A DNA stretch of 64,000 bases from Arthrobacter ulcerisalmonis (GTDB taxonomy: Bacteria > Actinomycetota > Actinomycetes > Actinomycetales > Micrococcaceae). The stretch is taken from the NCBI RefSeq assembly GCF_900609065.1, contig NZ_UXAU01000017.1:1-64000 (forward strand), in the 5' to 3' direction. The notes beneath the pieces were generated by a model. That model was not told the DNA's origin and ran no database searches. It worked only from the letters and a program-made list of their open reading frames with translations. Positions 36,124 to 45,297 of this stretch are shown here, piece by piece. Both the position numbers and the translations under genes were made by a program. Numbering within the stretch: the stretch's first letter is position 1; every line of letters starts with the position of its first letter.

Positions 36124-37389
36124 CTAGCTTGCCCTGGCAGCGGCCGCAGCCCGTTGCTGGGCGAGCTTGATTTCCAGGACGGCGTCGAGGGCCTGCTGGA
36201 CCCGGTCTGCCGCACCTGCAGCGCTGAAGGACTTCTGCGCTTCCTGCAGGTAGTCGAGGGCCTCGTCCGTTTCGCCGGCGGCCTTGAGGGACTTGCCCAG
36301 GAGGAACGCCACTTCGCCTGACGTGTGCTTGGCCAGCGCCGCGCTTTCGTTGTGGATGGCCCGCAACTTGGCGACTGCCGCGTCGATGTCCCCGGTCAGG
36401 TACAGCCAGCGGGCGCGGATGAACGCGACCTCCAGCTCATCGCTCTTGGTGCCACCCACAATCGAGAACGCCAGTTCGGCCCGCTCGATCGAGGCCAGGG
36501 TTTCAGGTTCCACAATGCCGGAGGACAAACGGACCGCTGCAGACGCCTTGTTGAAGCGCGCCCAGAGTTCAATGTCGTTGGCGGGGGAGAGGAGCTTGGC
36601 GGCACGCTCGTGGTGGGCCACGCCTTCCACATAGTCATGGCGCATAAAGGCGACGTTGCCGATTACCCACGCCACCTCACCGGCAAGCTGGGACATGGAA
36701 TGCTCATCCACCTGCTCATAGAGGGCCAGGCAGAACTTCCAGGCTTCATCCAGCCGGCCGCTCTCGGCCAAGGCGCCAATCAAGATACGGTGCGCGCCAA
36801 TCAGGACGGTGGAGTTTCGGGGCAGGCTGACGGAGAGCTTCACTGCGTCCAAGGCGTGGTCGACAGCCAGCGACAGCTGGCCCTGGCCGTGGCACACCGC
36901 GGCAAGCATCTGCCGGGCCCTGACCCCGAGCCCGATCGACTCCGTGGCCATGGGGTGTTCGATCAGGCGCTCCACGATGTTGCGGCACTCCTGCAGCTGG
37001 CCTTGCTTCATGAGGCATTCAGCCTCCATATAGGTCATGTTCCACCAGGCGCTGGTGTTCTTGCCTTCCAGGGCGATCCGGGCGGCAGTGGAAGCGTGGC
37101 TGGCGGCCAACTGGTAATCGCGCAAGTCCCAGGCCTGACGGGCATACAGTCCGGCCAGGACGTATTCCGCGTCGCTGACGGAGATAGGTTGGCTCCAGGC
37201 CTCCAAGGCCTTGGGCGCCAACTCCAGCCGGCGGGCCAGTTCCTCGATGACTTCCGCCGTCGGCTCACGACGCCCGGTCTCCAGAAGGGAGATGTAGCTC
37301 GGGGAATACAAGTCTTTGCCCAACTCTGCCTGAGTCAGTCCGCGGTCCAGGCGCTCTGCCCGGAGCTTCTCGCCAAATCCGTTGCCCAC
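36124..37389 (-). CDS. XRE-type regulator with TPR-like sensor domain (RRNPP-like)
   Basis: Residues about 5-62 are an XRE helix-turn-helix (GEKLRAERLDRGLTQAELG, then YSPSYISLLETGRREPT). The remaining 350 residues are almost wholly helical with TPR-like periodicity, for example YQLAASHASTAARIALEGK, QLQECRNIVERLIEH, LSLAVDHALDAVKLSVSLP, and a last TPR at AAGETDEALDYLQEAQKSF. HTH plus TPR is the build of RRNPP receptors (Rap, PlcR, NprR, Rgg-like) that bind short imported peptides. GTG at 37389 is chosen for its GGAGG site and because it gives a normal HTH start. The 421-residue product faces a gene for a secreted pre-peptide; see 37524. Sensing of that peptide is inferred, not shown. Confidence 0.85.
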   Translation of the reverse strand: MGNGFGEKLRAERLDRGLTQAELGKDLYSPSYISLLETGRREPTAEVIEELARRLELAPKALEAWSQPISVSDAEYVLAGLYARQAWDLRDYQLAASHASTAARIALEGKNTSAWWNMTYMEAECLMKQGQLQECRNIVERLIEHPMATESIGLGVRARQMLAAVCHGQGQLSLAVDHALDAVKLSVSLPRNSTVLIGAHRILIGALAESGRLDEAWKFCLALYEQVDEHSMSQLAGEVAWVIGNVAFMRHDYVEGVAHHERAAKLLSPANDIELWARFNKASAAVRLSSGIVEPETLASIERAELAFSIVGGTKSDELEVAFIRARWLYLTGDIDAAVAKLRAIHNESAALAKHTSGEVAFLLGKSLKAAGETDEALDYLQEAQKSFSAAGAADRVQQALDAVLEIKLAQQRAAAAARAS

Positions 37390-37430
37390 AGGATTTCCTC
37401 CAATTCCGGGACCGTCTTTGGTGCAAAAGC

Positions 37431-37470
37431 TTGACAGTCCCTGTGGAAAACATTTTACAATGTATGTCAA
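37431..37470 (+). promoter_or_regulatory. Promoter of the peptide gene with nested operator palindromes
   Basis: TTGACA (37431-37436) and TACAAT (37456-37461) form a promoter with a 19-bp spacer. ACATT-TTAC-AATGT (37450-37463) is a perfect palindrome over the -10 box. An outer repeat TTGACA...TGTCAA (37431-37436 and 37465-37470) encloses it; its right arm reads TTGACA on the minus strand and could serve the regulator gene. A dimeric regulator bound here would control both genes. Confidence 0.65.
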
Positions 37471-37523
37471 CAAGGACAGTGCTGGCTTTGTAACGAATCC
37501 GACTCGTATTGAGGAAACCCAAC

Positions 37524-37757
37524 ATGTTCAAAAAGATCGCATCAGCGGCCGTCCTGGCCGCTGCGCTGGCATTCTCCGCTGCGGCGCCGGCTGTCCTGTC
37601 CGCAGGCTCCGTCGTAGACAACTCGGCTACCAGCGTCGCAATCGGCAACTGGCCGGATCCCGCGTCCAAGACCACCAAGAACACCACCAAGACCACCAAG
37701 GTCACCGAGCCGACCAACACTGTCAGCCGGATCGGCAACTGGCCGGACCCCGCATAA
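37524..37757 (+). CDS. Secreted pre-peptide with two IGNWPDPA repeats, candidate pheromone precursor
   Basis: The 77-residue product starts MFKKIASAAVLAAALAFSAA, a clear Sec signal peptide, with likely cleavage near A27. The mature part is short, Thr/Lys-rich, and carries IGNWPDPA twice: residues 40-47 and 70-77, the latter being the exact C-terminus. The codings of the two copies (37641-37664, 37731-37754) differ at two of 24 positions. The ribosome site is GAGGAAA. The gene has its own promoter and a strong terminator, and is divergent from an HTH-TPR regulator. The layout, a signal peptide with a C-terminal repeat peptide, fits a processed signalling peptide. A small envelope protein is the alternative. 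I know of no named family. Confidence 0.8.
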   Translation: MFKKIASAAVLAAALAFSAAAPAVLSAGSVVDNSATSVAIGNWPDPASKTTKNTTKTTKVTEPTNTVSRIGNWPDPA

Positions 37758-37781
37758 ACCGTCCTCACCTGATGGAGGCAA

Positions 37782-37823
37782 GGAGTGGCCCCCGAACTTC
37801 GGTTCCGGGGCCACTCCCGTTTT
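37782..37823 (+). terminator. Intrinsic terminator of the peptide gene
   Basis: GGAGTGGCCCCCGAAC pairs with GTTCCGGGGCCACTCC (one mismatch) around a TTCG tetraloop, followed by CGTTTT. It lies 24 bp after the stop codon. Confidence 0.92.
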
Positions 37824-37875
37824 AAGCTGTCTTTCCTTGCGGCTCGGGGCCCCCGTCGGCTTCCGGCCGGCCGAT

Positions 37876-37923
37876 CCTAAGCTTGTTCGCAGGTCAGAGC
37901 CTTCAAGCTTAGGTTCTGCGAAC
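37876..37923. repeat. Interleaved inverted repeats (A-B-A'-B')
   Basis: CCTAAGCTTG (37876-37885) is inverted at 37904-37913, and GTTCGCAG (37885-37892) is inverted at 37916-37923. The arms alternate rather than nest, so an RNA would form a pseudoknot-like fold and a protein could bind two crossed sites. It lies between the peptide-gene terminator and tRNA-Pro. A CCTAGG follows at 37927-37932. Confidence 0.65.
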
Positions 37924-37952
37924 TAGCCTAGGTTTCGCGGGATCCGGGGAAC

Positions 37953-37987
37953 AAAAAAGAGGGCCTCCGTATGGAGACCCTCTTTTT
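37953..37987. terminator. Terminator of tRNA-Pro
   Basis: GAGGGCCTCC-GTAT-GGAGACCCTC has one mismatch, with six A on the left and five T on the right, so it works on both strands. It lies just after the tRNA 3' end on the minus strand. Confidence 0.88.
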
Positions 37988-37990
37988 GTT

Positions 37991-38067
37991 TGGTCGGGAT
38001 GACAGGATTTGAACCTGCGACCTCGTCGTCCCGAACGACGCGCGCTACCAAGCTGCGCCACATCCCG
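37991..38067 (-). tRNA. tRNA-Pro (anticodon CGG)
   Basis: Read on the minus strand, CGGGATG pairs with CATCCCG as acceptor stem, GCGC-loop-GCGC forms the D arm, CGTCG-TTCGGGA-CGACG the anticodon arm with CGG at positions 34-36, and CAGG-TTCAAAT-CCTG the T arm. CCA is encoded (37991-37993). It decodes CCG. A terminator follows directly. Confidence 0.97.
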
Positions 38068-38126
38068 ATCCGCTGCAAAAGCAACTTTTCAAGGATAGCG
38101 GATGGCCGTCTTGATGCGAAATCGGC

Positions 38127-39950
38127 TCAGACGAGGGAGTCTTTCCAGGCGCCATGCAGGTCGGCGAATCGGCCGCCGCCACTGATGAGGTCTGCGGGGC
38201 TGCCGTCCTCCACGATCCGGCCGTCATGGACCACCAGCACCCTGTCAGCGGTCTCCACCGTGGAGAGCCGGTGCGCGATGATCAAGGCGGTCCTGCTGGC
38301 CGCATCGGTGCCAGCAAGCAACTTGGCCAACCCCGCTTGCACCAGCCGCTCGGACGGAACATCCAGGGATGACGTGGCCTCATCAAGGATCAGCACCGCG
38401 GGCCGGGCCAGGAAAGCGCGGGCAAAGCTGATGAGCTGCCGCTGCCCCGATGACACCCTGCCGCCACGCTTGTTGACATCCGTGTCATATCCATCGGGCA
38501 ATGCCGTGATGAAATCATGCGCTCCCACAGCCTTGGCGGCATCTTCGATTTCCGCCCGGGAGGCCTCCGGCCGGCCCAACGCGATGTTGTCCGCCACCGA
38601 GCCGCTGAAGAGGAATGCCTCCTGGGTGACCATCACAATGTTGCGGCGCAGATCGGTGCTGGTCAGGTCGCGCAGGTCCACCCCGTCCAGGGTCAGCGAG
38701 CCGTCGGACACGTCGTAGAAGCGGGCTATCAGCTTAGCCAGCGTGGACTTGCCAGCTCCGGTCTGACCTACCAACGCAACGGTTTGCCCGGCCGGGATGC
38801 TGAGGTTGAGCGTTGGCACGATCACAGGCCCATCGCCGTACCGGAATTCGACGTCGGTGAAGTCGACGCTGCCACGGGCGTCAGCCAACGCCACGGGGTG
38901 CTTGGGCGGCCTGACCGTGGGCACTTCCTCCAGGAGCCCGGACACCTTCTCCAAGGCTGCCTGCGCGCTCTGGAACGAGTTGTAGAACATGGCCATCTGG
39001 TCCACGGGCTGGAAGAACCGCTTCGTGGAGAGGATCAGCGCCAGCAGCACGCCAACGGCCAACTCGCCGCTGAGCACTCGGAATCCCCCGGTCAAGAGCA
39101 CCACCGCCACGCAGACGTTGCCAATGAGTACCAGGCCTGGCTGGAAGATCCCGTTGAGGTTGATGGAACGGACGGTAACCAGCCGGTAGTCCTCGGCCAG
39201 TTCACCGAATCGCGTGGCGTTCTCCTTCTCCTTGCGGAAGGCCTTCACCGCGCGGATGCCGGTCATGGTCTCCACGAAGTGCACAATCAGCCGGGCCGAG
39301 ACCACCCGGGACTCGCGGAACGCGATCTGCGAATGCTTCTGGTACCAACGGGACAGGAAGTACATGGGCACGCCGGCCGCAAGGACCAGCAGTCCACTCC
39401 GCCAATCCAAGACAAATATCGTGATAGCCGTAAACACCATGAACAGCAGGCCCGACGCCAAAGAGCTCACGCCTGAATCCAGGAGCTCACGCAGCGCCTC
39501 AAGATCGGACGTCTGCCGGGCGATGATCCTTCCGGAGGTGTACTTCTCGTGAAATTCCAGGCTCAGCCGCTGCGTGTGCCGGAAGACCCGCAGCCGCAGA
39601 TCCAGCAACATCGACTGACTCAGCCGTGCGGTGGAGGTGACGTAAAGAGCGGTGAGCCCCGCCGTCGCGATCGCCGCCGAAAGATAGGCGACGCCGGTCA
39701 GCACCAACGGGACATTGTCGCCCGCCTGCAGGGCAGGCAGTGCGTTGTCGATGCCGAACGCGATCAGCGCTGGCCCTGCCACGCGCGCGGCCTGCGACAG
39801 CACCACCATGGCGATAGTCAGCCAGAACCGCAGCCGGACAGGCCGGATCAGGGACCCCAGCAAGGTGAGCGACCGCCGTCGGACAGCCTGACTTGCGCTC
39901 TTGCTGAGATGTGAATCGTCCTCATTGGCGGTGCCGAACGTGGTGCTCAT
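38127..39950 (-). CDS. ABC exporter half-transporter (catalytic partner)
   Basis: A 607-residue fusion of six membrane helices (about 30-330) with an ATPase domain. Walker A is GQTGAGKST and Walker [12 protein letters not shown] with the catalytic glutamate; the signature reads VSSGQRQ instead of LSGGQ. Its gene overlaps that of the partner at 39947 by 4 bp. The partner has a normal signature but an Asp in place of the Walker B Glu. Together they make a heterodimer with one functional and one degenerate ATP site, as in TM287/288 or TmrAB. Substrate (drug, lipid or peptide) unknown. tRNA-Pro lies 59 bp downstream. Confidence 0.9.
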   Translation of the reverse strand: MSTTFGTANEDDSHLSKSASQAVRRRSLTLLGSLIRPVRLRFWLTIAMVVLSQAARVAGPALIAFGIDNALPALQAGDNVPLVLTGVAYLSAAIATAGLTALYVTSTARLSQSMLLDLRLRVFRHTQRLSLEFHEKYTSGRIIARQTSDLEALRELLDSGVSSLASGLLFMVFTAITIFVLDWRSGLLVLAAGVPMYFLSRWYQKHSQIAFRESRVVSARLIVHFVETMTGIRAVKAFRKEKENATRFGELAEDYRLVTVRSINLNGIFQPGLVLIGNVCVAVVLLTGGFRVLSGELAVGVLLALILSTKRFFQPVDQMAMFYNSFQSAQAALEKVSGLLEEVPTVRPPKHPVALADARGSVDFTDVEFRYGDGPVIVPTLNLSIPAGQTVALVGQTGAGKSTLAKLIARFYDVSDGSLTLDGVDLRDLTSTDLRRNIVMVTQEAFLFSGSVADNIALGRPEASRAEIEDAAKAVGAHDFITALPDGYDTDVNKRGGRVSSGQRQLISFARAFLARPAVLILDEATSSLDVPSERLVQAGLAKLLAGTDAASRTALIIAHRLSTVETADRVLVVHDGRIVEDGSPADLISGGGRFADLHGAWKDSLV

Positions 39951-41755
39951 CGGGAGGCCTCCTCTGCCTGGTCCTCAAGTTCGGAGAGCTCCGAGTCCAA
40001 GTCCCTGGGCTCCGGGTCCAGGCTGGCAATGACGTAGCGGTAGTGGGCGTTGGTGGCGAGCAGTTCAGCGTGCGTCCCGACGGCAGCGATCCTGCCCTCC
40101 TGCAACAGCGCCACCCGGTCCGCCAAGGAAACCGTGGATGGTCGGTGGGCCACGATGAGGGTGGTGGTGTCCTTGAGTACCTCGCGGAGTCGCGCCTCGA
40201 CGAGTTCCTCGGTGTGGACGTCAAGGGCAGACAGCGGATCGTCCAGGACCAGGACCTGCGGGCGTGCGGCAATGGCGCGTGCCAGGGCGATCCGCTGGCG
40301 TTGGCCACCGGACAGGCTCAGGCCCTCCTCGCCGATCAGGGTGTCCAGGCCCTGCGGAAGTGAGTAGGAAAAGTGCGCCTGGGCAACGTCCAAGGCTTCC
40401 TCGAGGACCGCATCGGTCCGTTCCGACGCGCCCAGAAGCACGTTGTCCCGCACCGAATTAGAGAACAGGGTGGTGTCTTCGAAGGCCACGCCCACCACCT
40501 TGCGGAGCTCTTCGACGTCAAAGTCCCGCAGGTCCACGCCATCAATGCTGATGTCACCGGCAGTGACGTCGTACAGCCGCGGCACCAGCTGGAGCAGGGC
40601 ACTCTTGCCGCTCCCCGTGATGCCCACTAGTGCCATGGTTTCGCCGGGCCGCACCGCCAGGGTGATGTCACGCAGAATCGGATTGTCCGGGGCATCGGCA
40701 AACGCAAAACTCGCGTTGTTGAAGGTCAGCGCGCCGCGCAGGTGATCGGGACGCTGGGGTGCTGGGGGAGAGGTGATGGTGTTGGGCGTGTCCATCACCT
40801 CGTAGTGACGGTCGACGGCGGTCTTGGCGGTCAGTGCCATGGCGAGCAGCATGCCGGAAAATTCTACGGGGGACGCGATCACTGCTGCCGTGGCGAAGAA
40901 CGCCACCAACGCACCGATGCTGAGTTGGCCGCTGGCGCACAGCATGATGCCCACCACCAGCCCGGCGCCCAGCGCAAGTTCCGGGAGGAGCGTGACCACC
41001 AGGGTGAAGGATGCCTGGTGCCGCGCCTTTTCTATCTCCGTCTGGCGTAGCTCTTCTGCCTGCTCGTTGAAGTTCTCCAGCGCCTCTCGGCTTCGGCCGA
41101 ACGCCTTGAGCACGCGGATGCCGTGGACTGACTCTTCCACGGTGGTGGCGAGGTCACCGGCTTGGTCCTGGCTGCGCCGGGCTACCTTGCTGAAGCGCGT
41201 GCGGAACCGGAAGCTGTACGCCATGATGGGCACGGCGGCGAACAGGAAGATGAGGGCCAACTGCCAGCTCATGGTGAACATGACGGCGATGCCGATCACC
41301 ACGCTCAACGTGGTCACCACCAACATGATGGCGCCGAATGCCATCCAGCGGCGCAGGAAGTTCAAGTCCGTCATGGACCGGGACAGCAGCTGTCCGGAAC
41401 CCCACCGGTCGTGGAAGGACACGGTCAGGTCCTGAAGTTGGCCGTACAGCGTGACGCGCATTCGCGTCTCAACAGTGGTGGCCGGGTTGATCACAAACTG
41501 TCGGCGCAGCGCCACCAGGACGGCCTCGGCAATACCGAGCACCAGGATGATGCCAGCGGAGATCCAGACCGCATCACCTGCCCCGCCGGGCCGCAGCGAG
41601 TCATTGATGAGTACCCGCAACACCTGCGGAATGGCCAGCGCCACCACACTGGCGAGGAGCGCGCAGACCAATCCCATGATGAGTCGCGGCATGATGGGCC
41701 GGACATGTGGGTAGAGGCGGCCGATAGATTGGAAAAATGATGTCTGCTTCGCCAT
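39947..41755 (-). CDS. ABC exporter half-transporter (degenerate-site partner)
   Basis: A 602-residue half-exporter: six helices within about 25-320, then an ATPase domain with Walker [10 protein letters not shown], signature [16 protein letters not shown] and Walker [13 protein letters not shown], where the usual catalytic Glu is Asp. It must therefore work with the overlapping downstream gene. ATG at 41755 starts [16 protein letters not shown]; a TTG start 14 codons earlier is open but has no ribosome site. The promoter region 41756-41870 shows nothing distinctive. The peptide-signalling locus lies downstream of the pair, past the tRNA, which is too little to assign peptide export. Confidence 0.9.
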   Translation of the reverse strand: MAKQTSFFQSIGRLYPHVRPIMPRLIMGLVCALLASVVALAIPQVLRVLINDSLRPGGAGDAVWISAGIILVLGIAEAVLVALRRQFVINPATTVETRMRVTLYGQLQDLTVSFHDRWGSGQLLSRSMTDLNFLRRWMAFGAIMLVVTTLSVVIGIAVMFTMSWQLALIFLFAAVPIMAYSFRFRTRFSKVARRSQDQAGDLATTVEESVHGIRVLKAFGRSREALENFNEQAEELRQTEIEKARHQASFTLVVTLLPELALGAGLVVGIMLCASGQLSIGALVAFFATAAVIASPVEFSGMLLAMALTAKTAVDRHYEVMDTPNTITSPPAPQRPDHLRGALTFNNASFAFADAPDNPILRDITLAVRPGETMALVGITGSGKSALLQLVPRLYDVTAGDISIDGVDLRDFDVEELRKVVGVAFEDTTLFSNSVRDNVLLGASERTDAVLEEALDVAQAHFSYSLPQGLDTLIGEEGLSLSGGQRQRIALARAIAARPQVLVLDDPLSALDVHTEELVEARLREVLKDTTTLIVAHRPSTVSLADRVALLQEGRIAAVGTHAELLATNAHYRYVIASLDPEPRDLDSELSELEDQAEEASR

Positions 41756-41870
41756 ACCTGCTTTTCGACCCCAACCAAAAGTAATTACCCGTAGCAACTA
41801 CCCTATGCCATGGCGTGAGGCTGTTCACAGGGAGTCGGGTAGGGGTTGGCTTTGCTGGTGGGGCGTGCTG

Positions 41871-42833
41871 TCAGGCTGCGCCAGTTTCCTCACGGGCTGT
41901 CAGCGTGAGGAGGACCGCCTCGGGGCGGCACGCGATGCGGACCGGTGCGTAGCGTGAGGTGCCGATCCCGCCGGAGACGTTGACCGGCGTCGTGCGTCCG
42001 TTGCTTTCCCAGTTGTTGAGGCCCTTGGCCCGCCAGGTGGGGAGATCGCAGTTGGCCACCAGGGCGCCGTAGCCAGGGATGCAGATTTGGCCACCGTGGG
42101 TGTGGCCGGCGAGCAGGAGGTCGGCGCGATCGTTGGTGAAGTGGTCCAGGACGCGTTGGTAGGGCGCGTGGATCACGGCCACCCGCAGGTGGTCTTTGGC
42201 GTCCTGGTTGACGGTGCCACGTGGCCAGCCGGCGTACTTCTCGCGGTTCAGGTGGGGATCGTCCACACCGGAGAAGTCAAAGCGCAGGCCGTTCAACACC
42301 AAGGACTGGGTCCTGTTGGTTAAGTCCACCCAGCCGGCCATCCCGAAACCAGACCTGAGCTTCGGCCAGTCGAGTTCCACCGGCTTGGGCCGCTTGATGG
42401 AAGGACCGAACAGGTAGGAGGCGGGGTTCTTGAAGCTGGGCGCAAAGTAGTCATTCGAACCGGGCACAAAGACGCCCGGAACTTCGAGCAGCGGGCGGAG
42501 CGCCTCCAGCAGGGGATCGATGGCGTGCTGGTGGCTGAGGTTGTCGCCGGTGTTGACCACCAGGTCAGGCTTCAGGTCCGCGAGGGACTGGAGCCACGCG
42601 GCCTTGGTGTCCTGGCCGGGGACAAAGTGAATGTCGCTCAGGTGCAGGACGCGGAACGGAGCGTGTCCTGCAGGGAGGATGGCCAGCGATTCGTGGCGGA
42701 CGCCAAACTGGTTCTTCTCCCAGAGCCCATAACCGGTGGCGGCGATCCCCGCTGCCAACCCGGCACCTGCTGTGACGGCAAAGCCGCGTCCGATCGAACG
42801 GACGCGGCTCGCCAGTGCGGCATTGATCTTCAC
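41871..42833 (-). CDS. YkuE-like metallophosphoesterase
   Basis: A 320-residue calcineurin-like phosphoesterase with one N-terminal membrane segment (about 18-38). Metal motifs are HLSDIHFVPGQD, NTGDN, PGSNDYF (replacing the common GNHD) and LAGHTHGGQI. It probably sits on the outer face of the membrane. Five bp after the PBP gene on the same strand, a pairing common in Actinobacteria, which suggests a cell-envelope role. The change of GNHD to GSND removes the usual catalytic His, so activity may be altered. Confidence 0.85.
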   Translation of the reverse strand: MKINAALASRVRSIGRGFAVTAGAGLAAGIAATGYGLWEKNQFGVRHESLAILPAGHAPFRVLHLSDIHFVPGQDTKAAWLQSLADLKPDLVVNTGDNLSHQHAIDPLLEALRPLLEVPGVFVPGSNDYFAPSFKNPASYLFGPSIKRPKPVELDWPKLRSGFGMAGWVDLTNRTQSLVLNGLRFDFSGVDDPHLNREKYAGWPRGTVNQDAKDHLRVAVIHAPYQRVLDHFTNDRADLLLAGHTHGGQICIPGYGALVANCDLPTWRAKGLNNWESNGRTTPVNVSGGIGTSRYAPVRIACRPEAVLLTLTAREETGAA

Positions 42834-42838
42834 GCGGG

Positions 42839-45103
42839 TCAGCCGTTGCCGCCAGCAGACGGTGCCGGCGCGGGCTGAGTAGCCTGTGCCGACGGCTGAG
42901 CCGGAGTAGCGGGGTTGGTGCGGGTAGGTGTGCCGTTCACCATGTTGCTGGGCGGCGCCGGGAAAGCATCGGTGCCGTAGTTCGGGGCGATCCGGGTCAT
43001 GAAGTTGGAGAACATGGGACCGGCGATCATGTAACCGTCAATGCCTGGGTAGAACTTGCCGTTGATGGTGATGTTCTGTCCGGACCGTCCCTGGTCGCCC
43101 AGCGGGTCGCCAAACCAGGCTGCGGTGGCCAAGCCCGTGGTGTGGCCAACCACCCAGGTGGAGCCGTTGTTGTTGGAGGTACCGGTCTTGGCGCCAATCG
43201 GGAAGTTGGTGCGGGTGGAGAGCCTGGGCTGGATCAACGAGCCGGAACCGATGTTCATGACCTGCTGAAGCGCGTAGTTGACGCCGCGCGCCACCTCCGG
43301 CTTGAGCGCATCCCGGCAACTGGTGGACTGGGCGGGAAGATCCGCACCGGCCTGGTCCTTGACCCCGGTGATGGCGATCGCCTCGCAGTAGCGGCCGTCG
43401 TTGGCGAACGTCGCGAAGGCGCTGGCCATGGTCAGCGGCGAGGTCTGGGTGGAGCCCAGCAGGTTGCCCAGGGTGGACATGTCGATCTTGGGATTGGGGT
43501 CATCTGCTGTAGGCAGTCCGCTGTGGAGCCCAACAGCATCCACCACTTTCTGGATGCCGCAGAAGTCCAGCTGGGCTGCCGAGGCAAAGGTTACCGTGTT
43601 GATCGAGTTGTAGAGGCCTTCGAGGACCGTCAGCGGTCGGTACCACTGGGGTTCGGCGTTCTGCAGGTCATCCGCGGTTCCGAGCAACTGATTCTTCTGC
43701 GCCGTGCTGTAACCACCCGTGACGGTGCCGCAACTGTTGCGCCAGTTGAACCCCAGCGGGTAGACCCGCTGGGCACCGTTGACCACGGTGTTCATGGTCT
43801 TTCCCTCGTTGAGCCATTCGGCAAACGTGAAGGGCTTCATGGTGGAGCCGGGTTGCGCGCCGCCCATGCCGTTGAGGTCGTTGCCGTCCTTGTCCAGCTT
43901 GTCCACCCCGAAGTTCACCTGCGAGTCGAAGGCGCCCTCGGCAGGAAGGAAGCTGGTGTTCTGCGCCATGGTCACGATTTTGCCGGAGCCGGGCTGGACG
44001 GACACCATGGCGGCGCCCCACTTGTCCGGGTTGGCGCCGGCGGCGGCGTTGGACTGCTCCTGGGCAACAGCCTGCGCCGCCGGATCCAGGGTGGTGGTGA
44101 TGGTCAGTCCGCCGCCGTAGATGACGCGCTGGCGTTCGGCTTTGGTGGCACCATAGGCAGGATTGTTTTCCAGCAGGTGCAGAACATAGTCGCAGAAGTA
44201 CGGCGCCGTTGCGGCATAGGCGCAGCCCTGCTTGGGCTGCGTCACCTTGGTTTCCACCGGGGTGGCAACCGCTGCGTCATGATCGGCCTGGGTGATCTTG
44301 CCCTGGTTCAGCATGAGACCAAGGACCAAGTCGCGGCGTGCTTTGGCGTTGTCCGGGTTGGTGATGGGATCAAAGGCTGAGGGGCTGTTCACCACGCCCG
44401 CCAGCAGTGCTGCCTGGGGCAGGGTCAGGTCTTTGGCGCTGGTGCTGAAGAAAAACCGTGAGGCGGCTTCGATGCCGTAAGCGTTGACGTTGAAGAAGAC
44501 GATGTTGAGGTACCCCTCAAGGATCTGGTCCTTGCTGAATTCCTTCTCCAAGGCAATGGCGAGCTTCATCTCACGGAGCTTGTCGCCAACACCCTTGTTG
44601 ACGCCGTTGAGCTTGATGTCCTCGTCTTTGCCCTCGGCTGCGAGGTTGGCGTTCAAGACGTTGTTGACATACTGCTGGGTGATGGTCGAAGCACCCTGTT
44701 TGTTGCCGCGGGCGGTGGCCACCAAAGCCCGGAGAATACCTGTGGTGTCCACACCGCCGTGCTCATAGAACCGGCTGTCTTCCACCGCAATGACGGCTTC
44801 TTTCATGAACGGCGAGATGTTGTCCAGCGAAACCTTGGTGCGGTTCTCCTTGTAGAGACTGGCGATCTCGCTGCCGTCTGCGGCGAGGATCCTGGTGGTC
44901 TGGTTGGGCGGATCCACCTTCAACTCGGCGGGCAGCGTATCGAAGAACTCGATGGAACCGCTGGCAGCACTGCCCGAAACGGCAGCGGCCGGAACCAACA
45001 AGCCCGCCACCAAGACACCGCAAATAGCACTCACGCCAAGGAAAACAAGGATCTTTCCAAGGGTGGTTGCCGTGTTAAAGAGAGGGTTTTTGCGGTTCGC
45101 CAT
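42839..45103 (-). CDS. Class A penicillin-binding protein (PonA-type)
   Basis: A bifunctional murein transglycosylase/transpeptidase of about 754 residues. After a cytosolic start and one membrane helix (about 15-40) comes the GT51 domain with AVEDSRFYEHGGVD holding the catalytic Glu, then the transpeptidase with GSTMKPFTF (Ser-x-x-Lys) and GAKTGTSNNN (KTG). No PASTA domain is visible; the C-terminus is a Pro/Ala/Thr-rich tail. ATG at 45103 (MANRKNPLF) is preferred; the frame is open further up into the promoter of the divergent DUF4177 gene. Likely co-transcribed with the phosphoesterase gene. Confidence 0.93.
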   Translation of the reverse strand: MANRKNPLFNTATTLGKILVFLGVSAICGVLVAGLLVPAAAVSGSAASGSIEFFDTLPAELKVDPPNQTTRILAADGSEIASLYKENRTKVSLDNISPFMKEAVIAVEDSRFYEHGGVDTTGILRALVATARGNKQGASTITQQYVNNVLNANLAAEGKDEDIKLNGVNKGVGDKLREMKLAIALEKEFSKDQILEGYLNIVFFNVNAYGIEAASRFFFSTSAKDLTLPQAALLAGVVNSPSAFDPITNPDNAKARRDLVLGLMLNQGKITQADHDAAVATPVETKVTQPKQGCAYAATAPYFCDYVLHLLENNPAYGATKAERQRVIYGGGLTITTTLDPAAQAVAQEQSNAAAGANPDKWGAAMVSVQPGSGKIVTMAQNTSFLPAEGAFDSQVNFGVDKLDKDGNDLNGMGGAQPGSTMKPFTFAEWLNEGKTMNTVVNGAQRVYPLGFNWRNSCGTVTGGYSTAQKNQLLGTADDLQNAEPQWYRPLTVLEGLYNSINTVTFASAAQLDFCGIQKVVDAVGLHSGLPTADDPNPKIDMSTLGNLLGSTQTSPLTMASAFATFANDGRYCEAIAITGVKDQAGADLPAQSTSCRDALKPEVARGVNYALQQVMNIGSGSLIQPRLSTRTNFPIGAKTGTSNNNGSTWVVGHTTGLATAAWFGDPLGDQGRSGQNITINGKFYPGIDGYMIAGPMFSNFMTRIAPNYGTDAFPAPPSNMVNGTPTRTNPATPAQPSAQATQPAPAPSAGGNG

Positions 45104-45140
45104 GTTTTCCACTTTACCGGCAAGGACTAGTCTTGTGCTC

Positions 45141-45296
45141 ATGACCAAATGGGAGTACGCGACAATTCCGCTCATTATTCACGCAACAAAACAGATCCTG
45201 GACCAGTGGGGCGAGGACGGCTGGGAGCTCGTCCAGGTTGTCCCGGGCCCTGACGGCAACGGTCTGGTGGCCTACCTGAAGCGGGAGAAGCAGTAA
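45141..45296 (+). CDS. DUF4177 small protein
   Basis: A 51-residue protein beginning MTKWEYATIPLII and ending VAYLKREKQ. The W-E-Y start and DGWELVQVVPGP core mark it as DUF4177, a small beta-beta-alpha family of unknown role. The RidA gene starts 1 bp after its stop, so they are co-translated. Divergent from the PBP gene with 37 bp between starts. No clear ribosome site. Confidence 0.8.
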   Translation: MTKWEYATIPLIIHATKQILDQWGEDGWELVQVVPGPDGNGLVAYLKREKQ

Positions 45297-45297
45297 C

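Noticed and set aside
36125..36160. GC-rich repeat at the end of the XRE-TPR gene as a terminator
   Set aside because: It lies within the coding region and is mostly alanine codons; pairing is imperfect and no T run follows.
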